47,190 nucleotides of DNA from Nanoarchaeum sp. (GTDB taxonomy: Archaea; Nanobdellota; Nanobdellia; SCGC-AAA011-G17; PNOQ01): the NCBI GenBank assembly GCA_013824915.1, contig PNOQ01000009.1, forward strand, positions 1 through 47,190. The letters run 5' to 3'. The translations under genes and the position numbers were made by a program. The notes below the pieces were generated by a model. That model saw only the letters and a program-made list of their open reading frames with translations. It made no database searches and was not told the DNA's origin. Shown here one piece after another: positions 1 to 8,920 of this stretch. How positions within the stretch are numbered: the stretch's first letter is position 1; every line of letters starts with the position of its first letter.

Positions 1-203
1 GGTTCAATATCTTGTTATAATAATAGTGACTCTTCGTGGAAATCTTTCGCAACTTGGGGATCAAATGATGGACCAGTAAGAGTTAATTCGTCTAATATAT
101 ACGGAGATTGTTTGAACGGAAATACATTACAATTACAAGTTGCTTTCCAATGCTTTAATCTTGGTGGATATAATAGGTTTAGTGAAGAAAAAGTTTGGTG
201 GAA
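1..203 (+). repeat. Tandem in-frame repeat, copy 1 (partial module)
   Basis: Bases 1-203 match bases 760-962 at an offset of 759 nt (253 codons). By eye I count eight differences, all silent, so the 67 encoded residues are identical. A second matching block follows (about 235-300 against 991-1056, offset 756). The repeat lies wholly within the surface-protein gene. Confidence 0.9.
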
Positions 204-1839
204 TAGTCCAACTTCCGCTTTAACATATTTGCCTGGATTAGAAGTAAATGTAAATAATTTAAGTAATACATTAACAACTAAGAATGATAATTGGACGTTT
301 GAATGTAAGGCAAATGATAATATTTTGAATTCTACAGCTATGAATACTAGTGTTCTAATTGGAAACGCTATACCTTACATGCAAGTGGCTAGAATTAGTC
401 CAACGCCAACTACATACACTAATCAAGATTTATTGGGTTATTGTAATGCTAGTGATTATGATGGTACAGATCAATTAACTTATTATTACAGTTGGTACAG
501 AAATGGAAGTTTGAATAATAGTGGTAAAACAAGTACTTACTATTACAGTGAAGATGATAGTGAAGATGCGTTTGCTTCTAGTGGTGTTGTTTCTGATGCT
601 TCTAATGCAGTTGATGAACTTTGGAATACTTATGCATACACAAACAGTGATATGGAAGAGTATGGATTAATATTAATTAATTATACAATCCCTGCAAGTA
701 TAGATGGAGCAAAATTAGAATATAGTATTCGTTCTTCTGCATGTGAAGCTGGTGATGGAGGTTCAATATCTTGTTATAATAATAGTGACTCTTCGTGGAA
801 ATCTTTCGCAACTTGGGGATCAAATGACGGACCAGTAAGAGTTAACTCTTCTAATATTTATGGAGATTGTTTGAACGGAAATACATTACAATTACAAGTT
901 GCTTTCCAATGCTTTAATCTTGGAGGATACAATAGGTTTAGTGAAGAAAAGGTTTGGTGGACTTTTGAAAATAAAACTTGGTATCCTCTTGGATTAGAAG
1001 TAAATGTAAATAATTTAAGTAATACATTAACAACTAAAAATGATAACTGGACATTAAGATGTACTGCAAATGATAATAGTACAAATTCTACTTGGTTAAA
1101 CAGTAGCAATACTATGATACTAAATAGTGCGCCAAATTCATTTACTTTATCTGCTCCAGCTACAGGAACTAGTACTTATAATAGAACAATTAATTTTGAA
1201 TGGAATACAGGTAGTGATAATGATAGCGATGGCTTAACATACAATTTGTTGGTTGATGATGATATTAATTTTGGAGCCCCGGAAGTTAATCAAACTGGAT
1301 TGAGTGCTATAAATTATAATCTTGTTTCTGACTTAGCTTTAGATAAAACATATTACTGGAAGGTTAGATCTTATGATGGTACTAGCTATAGTGCTTATAC
1401 AAGTATATGGGATCTAACTGTTGATAGTTATTTAGATATTAGAGCAGTAAATGATACCATCGATTTTGGAACGCTTGGGCCTAGTATATCAGATAATACA
1501 TCAGACAATATACCTTTGCCTTTCTTGATAGAGAATAATGGTAATACATTAATGAATGTAAGTCTTGATTCTACTGAACTATTTGTTCAAGCACCTTTGC
1601 CTTCAAGTAATTATAGATTTAAGATAGACAATAGCTCAGAAGTTATTTCATTTAATTGGTTGACTTCACTATTTGATTGGACTGATATACCTAGTGGTAT
1701 GATTTCAGCTATCGATTCATTAAAATATCAAAATGCGACGGACACAGCTGAAGTGGATATTTTGGTTATAATACCTAACGATGAACTTGCAGGAGCTAAA
1801 CAGGCGAATATAACGTTTACAGCAAGCTTAGCAGAATGA
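1..1839 (+). CDS. Large repeat-containing extracellular surface protein, 5' end missing
   Basis: The reading frame is open from base 1; the ATG-like start in the ORF track (112) is an internal TTG, so only the C-terminal 612 residues are present. The protein is rich in Asn, Ser, Thr and Tyr with many N-x-S/T sequons, as in secreted archaeal glycoproteins. It holds two copies of a roughly 253-residue module, each with a Cys-containing segment ending FSEEKVWW, then a fibronectin/Ig-like part (around NRTINFEWNTGSDNDSDGLT) and a terminal beta-rich domain. No C-terminal membrane anchor is visible. The stop overlaps the next start (ATGA), so the two are probably co-translated. The exact function is unknown; adhesion or a cell-surface structural role is inferred. 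Confidence 0.8.
   Translation, partial: GSISCYNNSDSSWKSFATWGSNDGPVRVNSSNIYGDCLNGNTLQLQVAFQCFNLGGYNRFSEEKVWWNSPTSALTYLPGLEVNVNNLSNTLTTKNDNWTFECKANDNILNSTAMNTSVLIGNAIPYMQVARISPTPTTYTNQDLLGYCNASDYDGTDQLTYYYSWYRNGSLNNSGKTSTYYYSEDDSEDAFASSGVVSDASNAVDELWNTYAYTNSDMEEYGLILINYTIPASIDGAKLEYSIRSSACEAGDGGSISCYNNSDSSWKSFATWGSNDGPVRVNSSNIYGDCLNGNTLQLQVAFQCFNLGGYNRFSEEKVWWTFENKTWYPLGLEVNVNNLSNTLTTKNDNWTLRCTANDNSTNSTWLNSSNTMILNSAPNSFTLSAPATGTSTYNRTINFEWNTGSDNDSDGLTYNLLVDDDINFGAPEVNQTGLSAINYNLVSDLALDKTYYWKVRSYDGTSYSAYTSIWDLTVDSYLDIRAVNDTIDFGTLGPSISDNTSDNIPLPFLIENNGNTLMNVSLDSTELFVQAPLPSSNYRFKIDNSSEVISFNWLTSLFDWTDIPSGMISAIDSLKYQNATDTAEVDILVIIPNDELAGAKQANITFTASLAE
760..962 (+). repeat. Tandem in-frame repeat, copy 2
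   Basis: This is the second copy of the 253-codon module in the surface-protein gene. It differs from copy 1 only at third codon positions, for example GAT/GAC, AAT/AAC, TCG/TCT and AAA/AAG. Confidence 0.9.
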
Positions 1840-3035
1840 AATTAAATAAAAAAATTGGAATAATGTACTTTTTAATAATTATAGTTTTGTTAATTTCTAG
1901 TGATGTTCTTGCATTAGGTATCTCTCCTGCGCAAACAATTGTGGATTTTAAAGTTAGTTTAAATGAGACTGCTGAATTCAAAGTTATTAATAGTGAGCAC
2001 AAATCTATGAAAGTTCTTGTTTATATGGATGGTACTCAAGATGAAGAAATAGATTTAACAATAAATACTCCTGAATTAATATTTACATCTGATGATGAAG
2101 AAAAAACTGCAAGTTATAGTTATAGTTTACCACAAAAGTTTAAAGAACCCGGATTACATGAAATATCTATAATTGCTAGAGAAGTACCTATTGATTCTGA
2201 AACTGCGGGTACACTTATTGGAGCTAGTGTTGCGGTTGAACATGTTTTTAAAATAAATGTTCCTTATCCAGGTAAATATGCTACGACTGAATTAAAAGTT
2301 TCTGAAACAAATAATAATGCAGTTAATTTTATCGTAGTCATAAATAATCTTGGATCTGAGCAAATTACAAATGCAAAAGGATTGATAGATATATTTGATT
2401 CAAAAGGAGTAAAATTAACAAGTTTAGAAACATCTATTGTAAGTGTTGATTCTGGTTTAAGAAAAGAAGTTATGGTTGCTTGGAGCGGTGTTATAGAACC
2501 TGGAGAATACAGAGCGAATTTGAATTTAGTTTATGACAATATGATTAGTGAATATGTTAAAAATTTCCAAATTGGTGAGGCTAAAGTAAATATACTTCAC
2601 ATATATTCCAATAATTTCAAACTTGGGCAAATTGCAAAGTTTAATATTCTAATTGAAAATAAATGGTCTGAAAAAATAAAAGATGTTTATACTGATTTGT
2701 TAATATCTGATGAAGGAAAAGAGATAGGTAGATTTAAGAGTGCTACAGAAGACATAGATCCTTCTTCTAATAAAGAATTAACTGCTTATTGGGATAGTGA
2801 AGGTGTTGAAGTTGGTGAATATGATGCTAAGTTTATGTTACATTATAATGATAAAGTTATTGAAAAAGATATGAAAACAAAAATAGACAAAAATTCAATT
2901 TCATTTAGTGGATTTAGTGGTGCGGTCGTTAGCGATAGTCCTATCAATACGAATAATATTATTGCATTTGTAGTAATAATTGTAGTAGTAAGTGCAATTT
3001 GGATTGTATACTTCAAATTTAAGAAGAAGAAATAA
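1836..3035 (+). CDS. Membrane-anchored surface protein with Ig-like repeats
   Basis: This 399-residue protein has an N-terminal signal segment (residues 7-27, hydrophobic, ending VLALG). Three or so beta-sandwich segments of the CARDB/NEW3 type follow, with phrases such as LGSEQITNAKG and EPGEYRANLNLVYDN recurring in altered form near residues 220 and 320. A C-terminal membrane helix (about 370-393) ends in FKFKKKK, so most of the chain would lie outside the cell. The ATG overlaps the upstream stop by four bases, which suggests a two-gene surface operon. The 3' end overlaps the convergent kinase-like gene by 17 nt. No precise function can be assigned. Confidence 0.85.
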   Translation: MKLNKKIGIMYFLIIIVLLISSDVLALGISPAQTIVDFKVSLNETAEFKVINSEHKSMKVLVYMDGTQDEEIDLTINTPELIFTSDDEEKTASYSYSLPQKFKEPGLHEISIIAREVPIDSETAGTLIGASVAVEHVFKINVPYPGKYATTELKVSETNNNAVNFIVVINNLGSEQITNAKGLIDIFDSKGVKLTSLETSIVSVDSGLRKEVMVAWSGVIEPGEYRANLNLVYDNMISEYVKNFQIGEAKVNILHIYSNNFKLGQIAKFNILIENKWSEKIKDVYTDLLISDEGKEIGRFKSATEDIDPSSNKELTAYWDSEGVEVGEYDAKFMLHYNDKVIEKDMKTKIDKNSISFSGFSGAVVSDSPINTNNIIAFVVIIVVVSAIWIVYFKFKKKK

Positions 3036-3600
3036 TTTTTAGTATTTCTTTAAAATTTTTATTATTCTGGTCTTTTTTATATTTTATTAATATTTCTTTA
3101 AACTTTTCATTTTTTAAGTTAAAAATATCAGAGTTAATCAAAAATTGACAGAATTGGGTTACGTTTTTTGGATTATTTGTTTTGTAACATCTTTCAAAGT
3201 CTATAATTGTTATTTTATTTTTTTCTATGAATATATGTTTTATTGGATGAGTAAATTCTAATTTGTTTATTTTTAGTTTATCTAGTGTTCTGCATTGTTC
3301 AAGAATTTTTTTTATTATTTCAAAATCTTTATTTCTTTTGATATAATCTATAAATAATTCGCCTTGTACAAATTTGTAAATTATGTAATCTTTTCCAGAA
3401 GTTATTAGTTTTGGACCTATTTTATGCTTGTTTAATAATCTTAAATAGTTGGCTTCATTAGCTAATCTATCTACTGCTTTACTTTCTGGGCTTTTTGTTT
3501 TTATAGCTACTTTTGTTTTATTATATTCTCCAGTATACACTATTGAACGCTTACCTTTTGCAAAATATTGAACATTTTTGAGTTTTTCTGGAAATTCCAT
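3019..3600 (-). CDS. Small predicted Ser/Thr protein kinase (COG2112-like)
   Basis: This 193-residue single-domain protein has a reduced kinase fold: a glycine-poor loop GKRSIVYTGEY, the beta-3 lysine in VAIKTK, an alpha-C glutamate in NEANYLRLL, a hinge IIYKFVQGE and a DFG-like metal site IIDFERC. The usual HRD catalytic loop is replaced by HPIKHIFI, as in the archaeal COG2112 and Rio/Bud32-related small kinases. It is therefore likely an atypical kinase or a phosphotransferase; its substrate is unknown. It is transcribed divergently from the 576-aa surface protein from a shared AT-rich promoter. The family call rests on motif recall, so an alternative is an inactive kinase fold. Confidence 0.7.
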   Translation of the reverse strand: MEFPEKLKNVQYFAKGKRSIVYTGEYNKTKVAIKTKSPESKAVDRLANEANYLRLLNKHKIGPKLITSGKDYIIYKFVQGELFIDYIKRNKDFEIIKKILEQCRTLDKLKINKLEFTHPIKHIFIEKNKITIIDFERCYKTNNPKNVTQFCQFLINSDIFNLKNEKFKEILIKYKKDQNNKNFKEILKIISSS

Positions 3601-3619
3601 GTTAATTTATAATGGAAAC

Positions 3620-3636
3620 TTTTTTAAATAATTTAC
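3620..3636. promoter_or_regulatory. Shared divergent TATA region
   Basis: The near-symmetric box tttttaaataattta lies midway between two divergent start codons. Its core is about 25 nt from the kinase ATG (3600) and about 25 nt from the TTG at 3650. One AT-rich element could serve both directions as a TATA box with leaderless or very short leaders. Confidence 0.5.
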
Positions 3637-3649
3637 TCCTAATCTATAT

Positions 3650-5380
3650 TTGAAAAAGATGGTGAAAAAATACGTAATATTGATATTCTTGCTGATTTTT
3701 GTTAATTCTCTTATTGTTTATGCCGCTGACAATCAAACTACTAGTAAGGCTGTAAACAAAGAAAAAGCTTTTTCTTGGTTGTATAATGAGTCTAAAAGCG
3801 AAAATTGGGGTGGAGATGCTAATATTGTTTCTTGGGTTATTTTGGCATTAAAAAACAGTAAGAATTATGGTGATTATGATTATAACAAAGCTGTAGACAA
3901 GTTAGAAGACATGGAAGATGATTCTAACTGGGATGATGATGTTTATGAAACTTCTATGGCTATACTTGCTTTAAAGAAAACTGGTAATAATGTAGAAAAT
4001 GAAGTTGAATGGTTAAATGATCAACAAGAAGAAGTTTTAGAGTCCGGAAATTGGCTTGTTCAATTTTTGACTGAAAGCGAAGATGCAAAATGTAACATTA
4101 ATTATGATGGCGATAGTTATGAATTTAGTATTAATAAAACTGAAATTGTAGATAGTTCTGAAAGTTGTGGGGCTGTTGGTGGTAGCTGGGTTGATTTCGA
4201 AGAATGTGTAAAAGATGGTGATAATGTAGATATGTATGAAACCTTTGATGTAAACTGTTTATCTAATTCTAGAGTTCAAACATCAGTTTTATTCAAAAAT
4301 GATAATACTTATTATATAACAGATCAAAATGAACCATTAGAAATAGAAAACTCATGTTTTTATGGGGATGGTAATGATTGTAGTTGTATAAATACACAAT
4401 ATGCTTCTTGGGTTTTATCTGTGGTTAATGACCCAGATTATAGATCATACACTTTACCTTATTTAAGATCTAATTGTAATGAAGATGTTTTAGATACTAT
4501 ATTTTTGTATATGTTAACTTCTTCCAATGAATATTATAGTTATTTAACTTCTGATGATGGTCAACTTGAAGATGGAAGTTTTAGTGGAGATGAATATCAG
4601 ACTGCGTTAGCATTAATTGCAATGAAAGGAAAAACTTCTCCCGAAATTACTAAAGCCATATCTTGGTTAGCATTTAGACAAAAACAAGATGGAAGTTGGA
4701 GTGGCAATATAAAAACAACAGCAGCTGTTCTGTATGCTCTAACTGCAGATGTTACAGTTGGTCCTGGACCTAATAATACTACTGGATGTGGAGATGGTGT
4801 TGTTAATAATGGTACAGAACAATGTGAATATACTTCTCAGTGTAATAATTCAAGTATGACTTGTACTGCATGTCAATGTGTTGCTGTTCCTAGTTGTACT
4901 CGTGATGAAGAATGTAATTCTGGTTATAGTTGCCAAGGTGGAAAATGTTTACTTGTTGCTGAATGTAAATTAAGTTCTGATTGTGACCTTGGTGAAATTT
5001 GTGTTGATGGAAATTGTAAAGTTAAACAAACTGGATGTACTAGTAGCTCGGGTTGTGGTCTTGATGAAGTTTGTGAAGATGGTGTTTGTGTTGCAGAAGA
5101 GGGAAATGGTTGGGTAACTTGGTTGATTGTAATATTAATAGTACTTGTTGGATTAGCTGGTGCTTATTTTGGATATAAAAAATTCTTTAGAAAAAAAGGT
5201 GGAATTAAACCTAGTGGATTTAAACCAAATAATCAGTTTGCACCAAGAGCAACAACATATGCACAAACAAAGCAAAGTGTTCCAATTTCTAGTCCACCAG
5301 TTAGTAATAATGTAGATAGAATGGAGGAACAGCTAGATCAGTCCCTAAAGAAGGCTAGAGATTTATTGAGGGGAAAGTGA
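3650..5380 (+). CDS. Surface protein: alpha/alpha-toroid domain, Cys-rich repeats, C-terminal anchor
   Basis: This 576-residue protein has a signal peptide (about 1-26, ending VYAAD). Helical repeats resembling the prenyltransferase/squalene-cyclase toroid follow: AFSWLYNE, VSWVILALK and, near 330-355, AISWLAFRQKQDGSWSG. Then come three Cys-rich repeats of about 30 residues (C-x5-C-x5-C-x4-C pattern, about 415-485), a membrane helix (about 488-510) and a basic, Ala/Pro/Gln-rich cytoplasmic tail of about 65 residues. The toroid probably binds peptide or glycan ligands outside the cell rather than cyclising terpenes; that is an inference. The start is either TTG 3650 or ATG 3659; promoter spacing does not decide. 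Confidence 0.8.
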   Translation: MKKMVKKYVILIFLLIFVNSLIVYAADNQTTSKAVNKEKAFSWLYNESKSENWGGDANIVSWVILALKNSKNYGDYDYNKAVDKLEDMEDDSNWDDDVYETSMAILALKKTGNNVENEVEWLNDQQEEVLESGNWLVQFLTESEDAKCNINYDGDSYEFSINKTEIVDSSESCGAVGGSWVDFEECVKDGDNVDMYETFDVNCLSNSRVQTSVLFKNDNTYYITDQNEPLEIENSCFYGDGNDCSCINTQYASWVLSVVNDPDYRSYTLPYLRSNCNEDVLDTIFLYMLTSSNEYYSYLTSDDGQLEDGSFSGDEYQTALALIAMKGKTSPEITKAISWLAFRQKQDGSWSGNIKTTAAVLYALTADVTVGPGPNNTTGCGDGVVNNGTEQCEYTSQCNNSSMTCTACQCVAVPSCTRDEECNSGYSCQGGKCLLVAECKLSSDCDLGEICVDGNCKVKQTGCTSSSGCGLDEVCEDGVCVAEEGNGWVTWLIVILIVLVGLAGAYFGYKKFFRKKGGIKPSGFKPNNQFAPRATTYAQTKQSVPISSPPVSNNVDRMEEQLDQSLKKARDLLRGK

Positions 5381-6576
5381 AAAAGTTTATTTTAATTTTA
5401 GTTCTTTTTTTAGTATTAAATTTTGTTTCGGGTTTTTCTTTAAATGTTAATTTTGAAAAAGAGAGTTATAATCCAGGTGATACATTACAAGCAGACATAT
5501 TATTTGATGATGATATTCAAGGTGAGATTTTAACTGAAGATATAGAACTAAATTGTAATGGAAAAATAAATGTTGCTCCCTTCTTATTAAGATTAGAAGA
5601 TAATCATTATTATTCTTATTTTAATATTCCTAGCTCTTTAAGTGATCAGAATTGTAGTTTTATTTTAAAAGATGTAATATATACTAATAACGGTTTTTTA
5701 GAACAAAAAGATTTTATTACAAATTTTAGTTTAAATAATACTAATGATAGTGTTTATGTTAGTCCTGCTGCAGTCAGAATAACAAACGTTGAAACTACAA
5801 ATACTTTTATTGTGCAAGTAATAAATAATGGGTTAAATACTACTAATTATTCTATCTCAACAATACAAACGTTTTTTGATATTTCTAAAAAAAGCTTGTT
5901 ATTAAATCCGGGCCAACTTGGTGAATTTTATGTATATACCAGTGACGTTTTGTATAACAATGTTGGTAAAGCTGAAATAAAATTAGATTATAATTCTAAT
6001 TCATTTTCTATTCCTATATTCTTTTTAGTTGATGATGAAATTTTAATTGATAATACTAGTGAATCTAAATTAGAATTTGTTAATGATTTTGATAATTTTA
6101 ATATAACAATAAATAAAAATAATAATAGTTATGGGTTTTTAAAATTTAAAAATTATGGTGATGATGTTAGTGATATAAATTTTGAGCTAACTGGTAATCT
6201 TGATGAAGTAGTTTATTTACAATTTTATAATTTAGAAGAAATAAAAAAAGATGAAACTTTAAAACAATATGTGTATATTAATCAGAATAAAAGCGCAAGT
6301 TCTGGTAATTATAGTGGTAACTTAAAAATAGATTATGATTCAAAATCGATTGAATTCCCTATATATGTTGAAATAACTGATGTTAATATTAATGTGAATA
6401 ATACGGTAATTAATAATAGTGTTAAGAATACTAGTGTTAAACCTGATGATAAAAAATCTTCGATTAGTGTATGGTGGTTTGTAGGATTATTCTTTGTTGT
6501 GATTATAGTAGTATTCTTTTTATTATATAAGAAAAAATCGAAGAAACCTAAATCTTTTTTGAAGCTCTTTCTCTAG
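5377..6576 (+). CDS. Membrane-anchored extracellular beta-rich protein
   Basis: This 399-residue protein starts at a GTG that overlaps the upstream TGA (GTGA), with a purine-rich GAGGGG just before it, so translation is coupled to the toroid protein. It has an N-terminal signal (FILILVLFLVLNFVSG) and a long region of Asn-rich beta-strand segments with many glycosylation sequons. A C-terminal membrane helix (about 365-385) is followed by KKKSKKPKS. It looks like a partner of the preceding toroid protein in a surface assembly. The last 29 nt overlap the convergent minus-strand gene. No family is recognised. Confidence 0.8.
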   Translation: MKKFILILVLFLVLNFVSGFSLNVNFEKESYNPGDTLQADILFDDDIQGEILTEDIELNCNGKINVAPFLLRLEDNHYYSYFNIPSSLSDQNCSFILKDVIYTNNGFLEQKDFITNFSLNNTNDSVYVSPAAVRITNVETTNTFIVQVINNGLNTTNYSISTIQTFFDISKKSLLLNPGQLGEFYVYTSDVLYNNVGKAEIKLDYNSNSFSIPIFFLVDDEILIDNTSESKLEFVNDFDNFNITINKNNNSYGFLKFKNYGDDVSDINFELTGNLDEVVYLQFYNLEEIKKDETLKQYVYINQNKSASSGNYSGNLKIDYDSKSIEFPIYVEITDVNINVNNTVINNSVKNTSVKPDDKKSSISVWWFVGLFFVVIIVVFFLLYKKKSKKPKSFLKLFL

Positions 6577-6991
6577 CCGTTTCTATTTGTTTTTTTAAGG
6601 CAGAATATTCCATAATTATCTTTGATTGATGATGTAGTCTTCCTAAAATGTCGTTTAAAGTTAAATTAATCTCTTCTGCGCCTATTTTTAATTGAACTGG
6701 TTCTATGATGTCTATTGAAGAAGGCATAAACTCAAAACAGAAGTTTGTTAGTGTATCAAAATTTTTGAATTCTATTTCAAATTCTGTGAATGTAGACCAT
6801 ACTTTTATCTTTTCGCCTTTTTTAGTTGGATGGTCAAATTCATTTTCTTTTGGTTCACCAGTTTCACTTTTTATTAGTTTTAAGTTCTTATCTTGGCTAA
6901 CTAATTCTATAACTTTGTCCATAGTTTTTTTTACATGTTCTACTGGTGCGCCAGCGATTTCAATCATTGTGTTAGCTATTATTTTTTCCAT
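6548..6991 (-). CDS. Conserved small protein of unknown function
   Basis: This 147-residue soluble protein has no signal peptide. It begins MEKIIANTMIEIAGAP, has mixed alpha/beta character, and ends in a basic helix (about 115-147) likely to form a coiled coil. An ACT-like or ferredoxin-like fold is conceivable from the pattern of strands and helices (VIELVSQ, FTEFEIEFKN, PSSIDIIEPVQL), but I cannot name a family. It overlaps the upstream lamin-tail gene by 13 nt on the same strand, so it is probably co-transcribed with it. The antisense 108-aa ORF in the track is a shadow of this gene. Confidence 0.7.
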   Translation of the reverse strand: MEKIIANTMIEIAGAPVEHVKKTMDKVIELVSQDKNLKLIKSETGEPKENEFDHPTKKGEKIKVWSTFTEFEIEFKNFDTLTNFCFEFMPSSIDIIEPVQLKIGAEEINLTLNDILGRLHHQSKIIMEYSALKKQIETARERASKKI

Positions 6992-8412
6992 TTTTCAGTT
7001 ATTAGATGAATTAGTAACATTATTAGTATGAAAGAAAAGAAATAAATTCCAGTTCTTTCTGTTTTTTTGCCCTTTGATTCATATAATATTGAATCAGTGG
7101 TAGACTGTGTATTTATAATGTTTTCGGAGTAGCTTTCTAGGCTAGTTACTAAGTTTTCTTCTGTACATTCTATTTTTTCCTTTTCACATAAATTATCTGT
7201 TATGCCTTTTAATTCTATATTCTTTTCATCTGAAACTTCTAATCCTTCAACTCTTATTGTATAATCTCCTTCTGAATATTTTAAATTACAATTAGGTATT
7301 ATTTGTAATGGAATTGTTATTTTTGTTTCTGAATATTTACCTGGAATATTAAATGAGGTTGTTTTACTAAGTTTCTCATCATCTTTTTGTAGAAATACGG
7401 TTACACTTTCTTTAGTTTCGTCGCCTTTGTAAATGTTTAACTTTATTCTTATTGTGTCTCCAAATTTTGCAGTTTTGTCTTGGCCTAAATATATTTCTTC
7501 TATTTCTATTTTTGATTCTTTATCTTGTTCTGAATTTATTGGGTTTTCTTCATTTGGAGTTGGTTTTGTTAGATACCAAACATTTTTTATTTTAGACCAT
7601 GAATTTCCTTCACGGGTTGAAGAATAAGTTACTTTGTCAACTTCTATTCCTTCTGGAGTGGATAGTGTAAACTTTTCGATTCCTTCATTGTTTAGAAAAC
7701 CATTATACTGGCCGTTTAAATATACAACTAGATAATTATCTTTTTTTATTACTTGTTGATATGTATTTGTGGAAGATATTATTATTTCTCTATTCGCATT
7801 GTCTTTTATTTTGTATCCTAATAAATCGTAATCTCTATCTTCGTTGTTATATATTTCTATCCATTCGCCTTCTGGCATTGATGCTGAATCGTTTCCGGTT
7901 GGATCTGGTAAGAATTCAGTTATTTCTAGTTCTGGAACATCTGTTGTTATTTCGTTATTGTTGTCATAACCTGGAGTTGGATTACATTCTAGCCATATAT
8001 GATTTAGTTTACATAATGATTTTTGATTATTACTTGCGCCCCATTGAGAAAAATAATGTAATGAGTCTAGGATTGTTTCGTTATTCAAAATAGTTATTAA
8101 ATCTTCGTCATTGTTTAAACCGTTACCTATTGTTGCACCAATAGAATAAATATTTGCGTCAATTTCTGTGTAATTAAATCCTTCTTCTACTATTAACGAA
8201 TAATTTGAACTGGAATTCTTTATTTTTTCTAGTATATCTTCTGAAGCTAAATCTCTTACAATGTAATCTGATAGGTCTAAGTCAGTGTATAATTCAATAT
8301 ATTCTTGGTTGTTATCATTTCCTTCTGGATCGTACATTACTTCATTTATGTATAAATATGAATAAACTTCTGGTAAAATTAACAATATCCCTATGAAAAT
8401 CAACCATTTCAA
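6979..8412 (-). CDS. Surface protein with two lamin-tail (LTD) domains and C-terminal anchor
   Basis: This 477-residue protein has an N-terminal hydrophobic signal (LIFIGILLILPEVYS). A first LTD begins YLYINEVMYDPEGNDNNQEY and a second, near residue 165, runs through ITEFLPDPTG, EWIEIYNN and NYLVVYLNGQ. A beta-rich stretch follows, then a C-terminal membrane helix (about 452-472) ending ITEKWKK. LTDs occur in secreted prokaryotic proteins, often as binding modules tethered to the envelope. The start codon appears to be TTG at 8412 with an AT-rich box about 25-30 nt upstream; no in-frame ATG precedes the signal peptide. Confidence 0.8.
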   Translation of the reverse strand: MKWLIFIGILLILPEVYSYLYINEVMYDPEGNDNNQEYIELYTDLDLSDYIVRDLASEDILEKIKNSSSNYSLIVEEGFNYTEIDANIYSIGATIGNGLNNDEDLITILNNETILDSLHYFSQWGASNNQKSLCKLNHIWLECNPTPGYDNNNEITTDVPELEITEFLPDPTGNDSASMPEGEWIEIYNNEDRDYDLLGYKIKDNANREIIISSTNTYQQVIKKDNYLVVYLNGQYNGFLNNEGIEKFTLSTPEGIEVDKVTYSSTREGNSWSKIKNVWYLTKPTPNEENPINSEQDKESKIEIEEIYLGQDKTAKFGDTIRIKLNIYKGDETKESVTVFLQKDDEKLSKTTSFNIPGKYSETKITIPLQIIPNCNLKYSEGDYTIRVEGLEVSDEKNIELKGITDNLCEKEKIECTEENLVTSLESYSENIINTQSTTDSILYESKGKKTERTGIYFFSFILIMLLIHLITEKWKK

Positions 8413-8446
8413 AGTGATTTGAGAGAGTTGAGTAAATTTATAAAAC

Positions 8447-8851
8447 TTATAGTTTTAGTTGTTTGTATTGTTTTATTAATTCTTCAAATTTTATTCCTTT
8501 TAATTGTGAAGACTTTAGTGTTACGGTGTAATTTCCGTTTTTGTTTTTTGGTAATTCTTTAGCGTTTAGAAAATACCAACCAAGATTATCAAAACGCATT
8601 GCTATTATTGGAGTAGCGTTTAATATGTCAGAGAAAGTAACTAGTTGATCTATTTCTTCTTTTTGGAAGTTTTTTGAATTACTTCTTATTGATTTACATT
8701 CTATTGCTAGAAGATTTTCTTTGTTGCCCGCTATTAAGTCTGGTGATGGCATTGGAGTTGAACCTGAACCCGCTGCTCGCATACATGCCCAGCTATTATC
8801 CCAAAACATATGTAAAAGTTCACGCTCTGCTCTGCTTCCTTTAGCTTTCAT
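8447..8851 (-). CDS. hjc: Archaeal Holliday junction resolvase Hjc
   Basis: This 134-residue protein fits the Hjc family, which cuts four-way DNA junctions as a dimer during recombination and repair. It opens with the conserved KGSRAERELLHMF helix containing the metal-binding Glu. It then has AAGSGS, the catalytic PDLIAG (Asp) and AIECKS (Glu and Lys), which form the nuclease-fold active site. The family's usual length is about 120-140 residues. It is preceded by an AT-rich region suited to its own promoter and followed 34 nt later by the lamin-tail gene. Confidence 0.93.
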   Translation of the reverse strand: MKAKGSRAERELLHMFWDNSWACMRAAGSGSTPMPSPDLIAGNKENLLAIECKSIRSNSKNFQKEEIDQLVTFSDILNATPIIAMRFDNLGWYFLNAKELPKNKNGNYTVTLKSSQLKGIKFEELIKQYKQLKL

Positions 8852-8920
8852 GTAATTATAAATATTTTTAGATTAATAAAACTATCTTGTTTAATAAAAT
8901 AAAAAAGAAAAAATTAATAA

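Noticed and set aside
1-962. CRISPR or mobile-element explanation for the direct repeats
   Set aside because: The copies are in-frame parts of one surface-protein gene, with a spacing of 253 codons and only silent differences.
6705-7031. 108-aa plus-strand hydrophobic ORF
   Set aside because: It is antisense to the 147-aa conserved gene and lacks a promoter or ribosome site.
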